Positions 61,373-64,000 of a stretch of DNA of 64,000 nt are shown one piece after another. The DNA is taken from NCBI RefSeq assembly GCF_019468565.1, contig NZ_CP080521.1, positions 3,782,001 through 3,846,000 of the forward strand, given 5' to 3'. The notes under the pieces were generated by a model. It was not told the origin of the DNA. It made no database searches and saw nothing but the letters and a program-made list of their open reading frames with translations. The position numbers and the translations under genes were made by a program. Position 1 is the first letter of the stretch; each line of letters opens with the position of its first letter. Origin of the DNA: Pseudonocardia sp. DSM 110487. GTDB lineage: Bacteria > Actinomycetota > Actinomycetes > Mycobacteriales > Pseudonocardiaceae.

Positions 61373-61479
61373 GGGGCCACCTCCCGTCTCCGGTGTGCGA
61401 CCACCCGCGAGTCGTACCGAGCCATCGTCGTACCGCCCTGCCGGCGACGGGACGGCTTCCTGCCCGGCGGAAGGCCGGA

Positions 61480-61767
61480 TCAGCTCTTGAGCTGCTCCCG
61501 CAGACTCGTGAAGAACACCTCCGACGTCTCCCGGACGAAGTTGGCGTGGGTGGTCGCGAGCGTCGCCGCCCAGTCCGCCCCGGTCCCCTTAGCCCCCTTC
61601 GCGGCCTGCTCCTCGAGGTCGAGCATGTTCTTGAGAACGCGCTCGTAGCCCTCGAGCCAGGCAAGGCCGTTCTTCTTGGCTTGATCGACGACCTGCTCGC
61701 TGAGCTCGCGAACACGCTTCGCGGCGGCCTCCATGTCGCGGGCGGCGTCCGATCCGGGCTCGCTCAT
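61480..61767 (-). CDS. Phasin-like small protein
   Basis: 95 residues, helical: MEAAAKRVRELSEQVVDQAK, LEGYERVLKNMLDLEEQAAK, then an amphipathic helix ADWAATLATTHANFVRETSE. The organisation resembles short PHB-granule phasins (PhaP) and the HBHA family rather than an enzyme. ATG with GAGGAG upstream. The coiled-coil protein gene lies 13 nt upstream; together they follow ndh on the same strand but with a 107-nt gap. Confidence 0.65.
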   Translation of the reverse strand: MSEPGSDAARDMEAAAKRVRELSEQVVDQAKKNGLAWLEGYERVLKNMLDLEEQAAKGAKGTGADWAATLATTHANFVRETSEVFFTSLREQLKS

Positions 61768-61780
61768 GCCGGTACTCCTC

Positions 61781-62149
61781 TCATCCTTCTGTTCCGTGCC
61801 TCCGCGGTTGCGAAGGCGGTCTGTCACGGGGAGGCGACCAGAAGCCGCCGAGCGCGCGCTCCAGCTCGGACCAGGTCCTCGTCCACTCCTGCAGCGGGCG
61901 CAGGCTCGCCTCCAGAGCGCCGAGCTGCTCGTCGAACGTGGCGAGCTGCGCCTGCAGGGCCCGCACCTGCGTGCGACGGGCCGCGAGGTCGTCGAGGACG
62001 GCCTCGATCTGCCGGGCGGAAGCGGCGGCCGGTGAGCCGGACAGGTCCGGCAGCACCGGCGTGGGCATCGAACCGGCCGCGGCGGTCCAGCCACTCATCA
62101 CGCGGTCGGCGGCCTCCCGCAGCGCCTTGGCGAGTTCCACGGCGTCCAC
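61781..62149 (-). CDS. Coiled-coil protein, 122 residues, putative PHA-granule partner
   Basis: An N-terminal helix (VELAKALREAADRVMSGWTA) is followed by a Pro/Ser linker and a heptad-type coiled coil (ARQIEAVLDDLAARRTQVRA, LQAQLATFDEQLGALEASLR, then LQEWTRTWSELERALGG) and a basic end. GTG start with GGAGG 6 nt upstream. No recognised family. Coupling to the phasin-like gene 13 nt downstream suggests granule binding or synthase recruitment, but a general scaffold is equally possible. Confidence 0.65.
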   Translation of the reverse strand: MDAVELAKALREAADRVMSGWTAAAGSMPTPVLPDLSGSPAAASARQIEAVLDDLAARRTQVRALQAQLATFDEQLGALEASLRPLQEWTRTWSELERALGGFWSPPRDRPPSQPRRHGTEG

Positions 62150-62274
62150 GCGAACCTCCGATCGAGGGCCGGGGTGGGTGCATCAAGGGGCTACCCTGAC
62201 CCTGGTCGCCTGCAACTGGCGGAGTTCCCGCTCTGCGGAACCGCTGTGCCCACCCCGACGAAGCTGATCACCAG

Positions 62275-63324
62275 CTAGGCGGCGCCCGTTCGCCGGAGCG
62301 GCGCCGATCCAGGGTGCTCCGGATGCGCGCGCTGGAAGAGCACGTAGAGGTAGATCAGCGCGGGCACGAGTACGACGCCGCCGACCACCAGGGCGACGAG
62401 CATCGCCACGAGCGTCGGTGTGCCGCGGGCCGCCTGGTCGATCGTGAGCGCGGGCGGAAGTACGTACGGGTACTGCGCCGCGGCCCAGCCGACGAGAACC
62501 GTGGCCACCGCGAGCGCCGAGGCGAGCCGTGCGAGGACGAAGCGGCGCACGGCGAGCAGCCCGATCGCGGCGACGCCAGCCAGCACCGACACGACGAGCA
62601 CCGGCAGAGCCCTTCCGGTCAACCCGTCGAACAGCGCAGGCGCGTCGGCGCGCAGCACGAGCAGGCCGCCGAGCCCGACCGCCCCGGTCACGGCCGCCGC
62701 GACGAGCGCGCGGGCGCGGAACTGGTCGGCGAGGTCGGGCGCCCCTTCCCGGCGAGCGTCGCCGCAGAGGAACACTGCCGCCAGGTACGCGCAGACCAGC
62801 ACCGCCATGGCGCCACCGAGCGTCGACGTCGGGTTGAGCCACGACGTGACCACGTCACCGGCCGCGATGCCCGGCGGCACCCGCCCGGATGCGACGCCGC
62901 CGACGACCGCGCCCAGGAAGAACGGCGTGACCAGCGACGACAGCGCGAACGCGGCACCGAAGAAGCGGCGCATGGGAAGGGTCGTGACGCTCTTGCGGAA
63001 CGCGAACGCCGCGCCCCTGGCGATCATCCCGAAGGCGGCGAGCGTCAGCGGGATGTACAACGTGGTGACGACGGCGGCGAACGCGCCGGAGAACGCCGTC
63101 CACAGCACGACGAGCACGAAGATCAGCCAGACGTGGTTGGCCTCCCACACCGGTCCGAGGGAGTGCTCGATGAGCTCGCGCTGGCGCCGCCCGCGTCGGG
63201 TGCCGCCCGCCAGGAGGTCCCAGATGCCGGCGCCGAAGTCGGCTCCGCCGAAGAGGCCGTAGGCGATCAGCCCGACGAACATGACGCCGAGCAACACCTC
63301 GGGCAGCACCGAGTCCGGGGTCAT
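62275..63324 (-). CDS. cydB: Cytochrome bd ubiquinol oxidase subunit II
   Basis: 349 residues, eight to nine membrane helices. GLFGGADFGAGIWDLLAGGT and HSLGPVWEANHVWLIFVLVV are the family signatures. With CydA it forms the high-affinity quinol oxidase for low oxygen. ATG at 63324 overlaps the cydA stop by 4 bp. A cydDC exporter is not seen; the window's downstream end (62150-62274) holds only a short gap. Confidence 0.94.
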   Translation of the reverse strand: MTPDSVLPEVLLGVMFVGLIAYGLFGGADFGAGIWDLLAGGTRRGRRQRELIEHSLGPVWEANHVWLIFVLVVLWTAFSGAFAAVVTTLYIPLTLAAFGMIARGAAFAFRKSVTTLPMRRFFGAAFALSSLVTPFFLGAVVGGVASGRVPPGIAAGDVVTSWLNPTSTLGGAMAVLVCAYLAAVFLCGDARREGAPDLADQFRARALVAAAVTGAVGLGGLLVLRADAPALFDGLTGRALPVLVVSVLAGVAAIGLLAVRRFVLARLASALAVATVLVGWAAAQYPYVLPPALTIDQAARGTPTLVAMLVALVVGGVVLVPALIYLYVLFQRAHPEHPGSAPLRRTGAA

Positions 63325-64000
63325 CCGACCCGGGCCTCGACGTCCTGCGGTGCGGGCGTGTCGTGTCTCCCGGCGAGCCGGCGCAGGACGATCACCGTGA
63401 ACACCGTGAGCACGGCGTAGATCGCCACGACGGCGAACAGGCCGAGGTAAAGGCCGGGGGCCGGGCTCACCGCGTCGGCGGTCCGCATGATCCCGTAGAC
63501 GATCCAGGGCTGCCTGCCCACTTCGGTGGTGATCCAGCCCGCCTGCATCGCGACGACGGCGGCGACCCCCGAGACCGCCACCGCGCGCAGGAACCAGGCA
63601 GTTGCGGGGATGCGTCTGCGCCGCCACCACACCAGGCCGAACCACGCGGCGAGCGCCAGCAGCGCCGAGCCGATGCCGACCATCGCGTTGTAGGCGAGGT
63701 GCACGACGTTCACCGGCGGCCGCTGGTCCGGCGGGACCTCCTCAAGCCCCGGCACCACCCCGTTCGGATCATGGTGGATGAGCAGCGAGAGCCCGTACGG
63801 GATCTCCAGCGCGTAGTGCAGCTCGTCGTCGACATAGATCCCACCGAGGGAGAGCCCGGCGCCCGCCTTCGTCTCGTACAGCGCCTCCATCGCGGCGAGC
63901 TTGGCCGGCTGGTTGGCCGCCACGGTGTTCGCGATCCAGTCGCCGACACCGATCTGCACGGGCGTGGCGATCGCGGCCACCGTCAGCGGGATGAGCAGGC
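63321..64000 (-). CDS. cydA: Cytochrome bd ubiquinol oxidase subunit I (5' part outside window)
   Basis: C-terminal 226 residues of the haem-binding subunit, recognised from GDWIANTVAANQPAKLAAME, the GDxxA...QPxKxAAxE quinol-side segment of CydA, followed by helices ending VLTVFTVIVLRRLAGRHD. The remaining N-terminal half with haem ligands and the Q-loop start is beyond 64000. Translation is coupled to cydB (ATGA overlap). Confidence 0.92.
   Translation of the reverse strand, partial: LLIPLTVAAIATPVQIGVGDWIANTVAANQPAKLAAMEALYETKAGAGLSLGGIYVDDELHYALEIPYGLSLLIHHDPNGVVPGLEEVPPDQRPPVNVVHLAYNAMVGIGSALLALAAWFGLVWWRRRRIPATAWFLRAVAVSGVAAVVAMQAGWITTEVGRQPWIVYGIMRTADAVSPAPGLYLGLFAVVAIYAVLTVFTVIVLRRLAGRHDTPAPQDVEARVG

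Overview
The window is very GC-rich, with tightly packed genes, GTG/TTG starts and strong GGAGG-type ribosome binding sites. Together with the gene families present (DUF3040, DUF6325, DUF7144, DUF6069, SHOCT and Sap/GAP-type membrane proteins, MalT-like LAL regulators) this points to an actinomycete, most likely Pseudonocardia or another member of the Pseudonocardiaceae (inference from style and gene content, not from a marker gene). No rRNA, tRNA, CRISPR array, insertion sequence or prophage was seen.

Region 1 (1-36.3 kb) is an accessory or stress-type region of short transcription units: a PaoABC-like molybdenum aldehyde oxidoreductase (cut by the left edge), Na+/H+ antiporter, MFS exporter, lipid kinase, glucose-6-phosphate dehydrogenase, GH15 trehalase/glucoamylase-like enzyme, AI-2E-type permease, SulP transporter divergent from a cytosolic sulfatase, Nudix hydrolase, DUF2252 protein and many small membrane or SHOCT proteins. 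I read the same imperfect palindrome, NTCAYCY-N5-RGRYGAN, 21 times in this region. It lies 24-100 nt ahead of almost every first gene, and five divergent gene pairs each carry two copies, one on each side. No copy was found after 36 kb. The half-site GGATGAGG resembles the E. coli MalT box. Two MalT-like LAL regulators (26632-29334 and 31078-33687), the broken end of a third (34752-34889) and families of small paralogous proteins lie inside the same region. I propose one regulon read by the LAL proteins; this is the main discovery candidate.

Region 2 (36.4-53.7 kb) starts with an XRE regulator divergent from a ketoacyl synthase III carrying a ~290-residue unknown N-terminal domain, then an orphan CitB/DctR-type response regulator. 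It continues with a ten-gene minus-strand array, dctA-aceE-aceF-lpd-malic enzyme-phaA-phaB-iclR-lipA-tesB, with gaps of at most 54 nt and several 4-bp overlaps. Read as a pathway it takes C4-dicarboxylates in, makes pyruvate (malic enzyme), acetyl-CoA (lipoylated pyruvate dehydrogenase, with its own lipoate synthase), then acetoacetyl-CoA and 3-hydroxybutyryl-CoA. The AceE/AceF/Lpd type, with lipoyl domains on Lpd, looks proteobacterial.

Region 3 (53.9-62.2 kb) finishes that pathway: a phasin-like protein, a PhaC-like hydrolase with a cysteine nucleophile box, class I PhaC with an unknown partner, type II NADH dehydrogenase, and another phasin-like plus a coiled-coil protein. A cluster of inverted repeats (55782-55965) separates two convergent genes and supplies the stop codon of one of them. 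The right edge holds cydB and the 3' part of cydA (cytochrome bd oxidase). A polyhydroxybutyrate store fed by dicarboxylates, with alternative respiratory enzymes nearby, fits a redox or low-oxygen carbon-storage role (inference).
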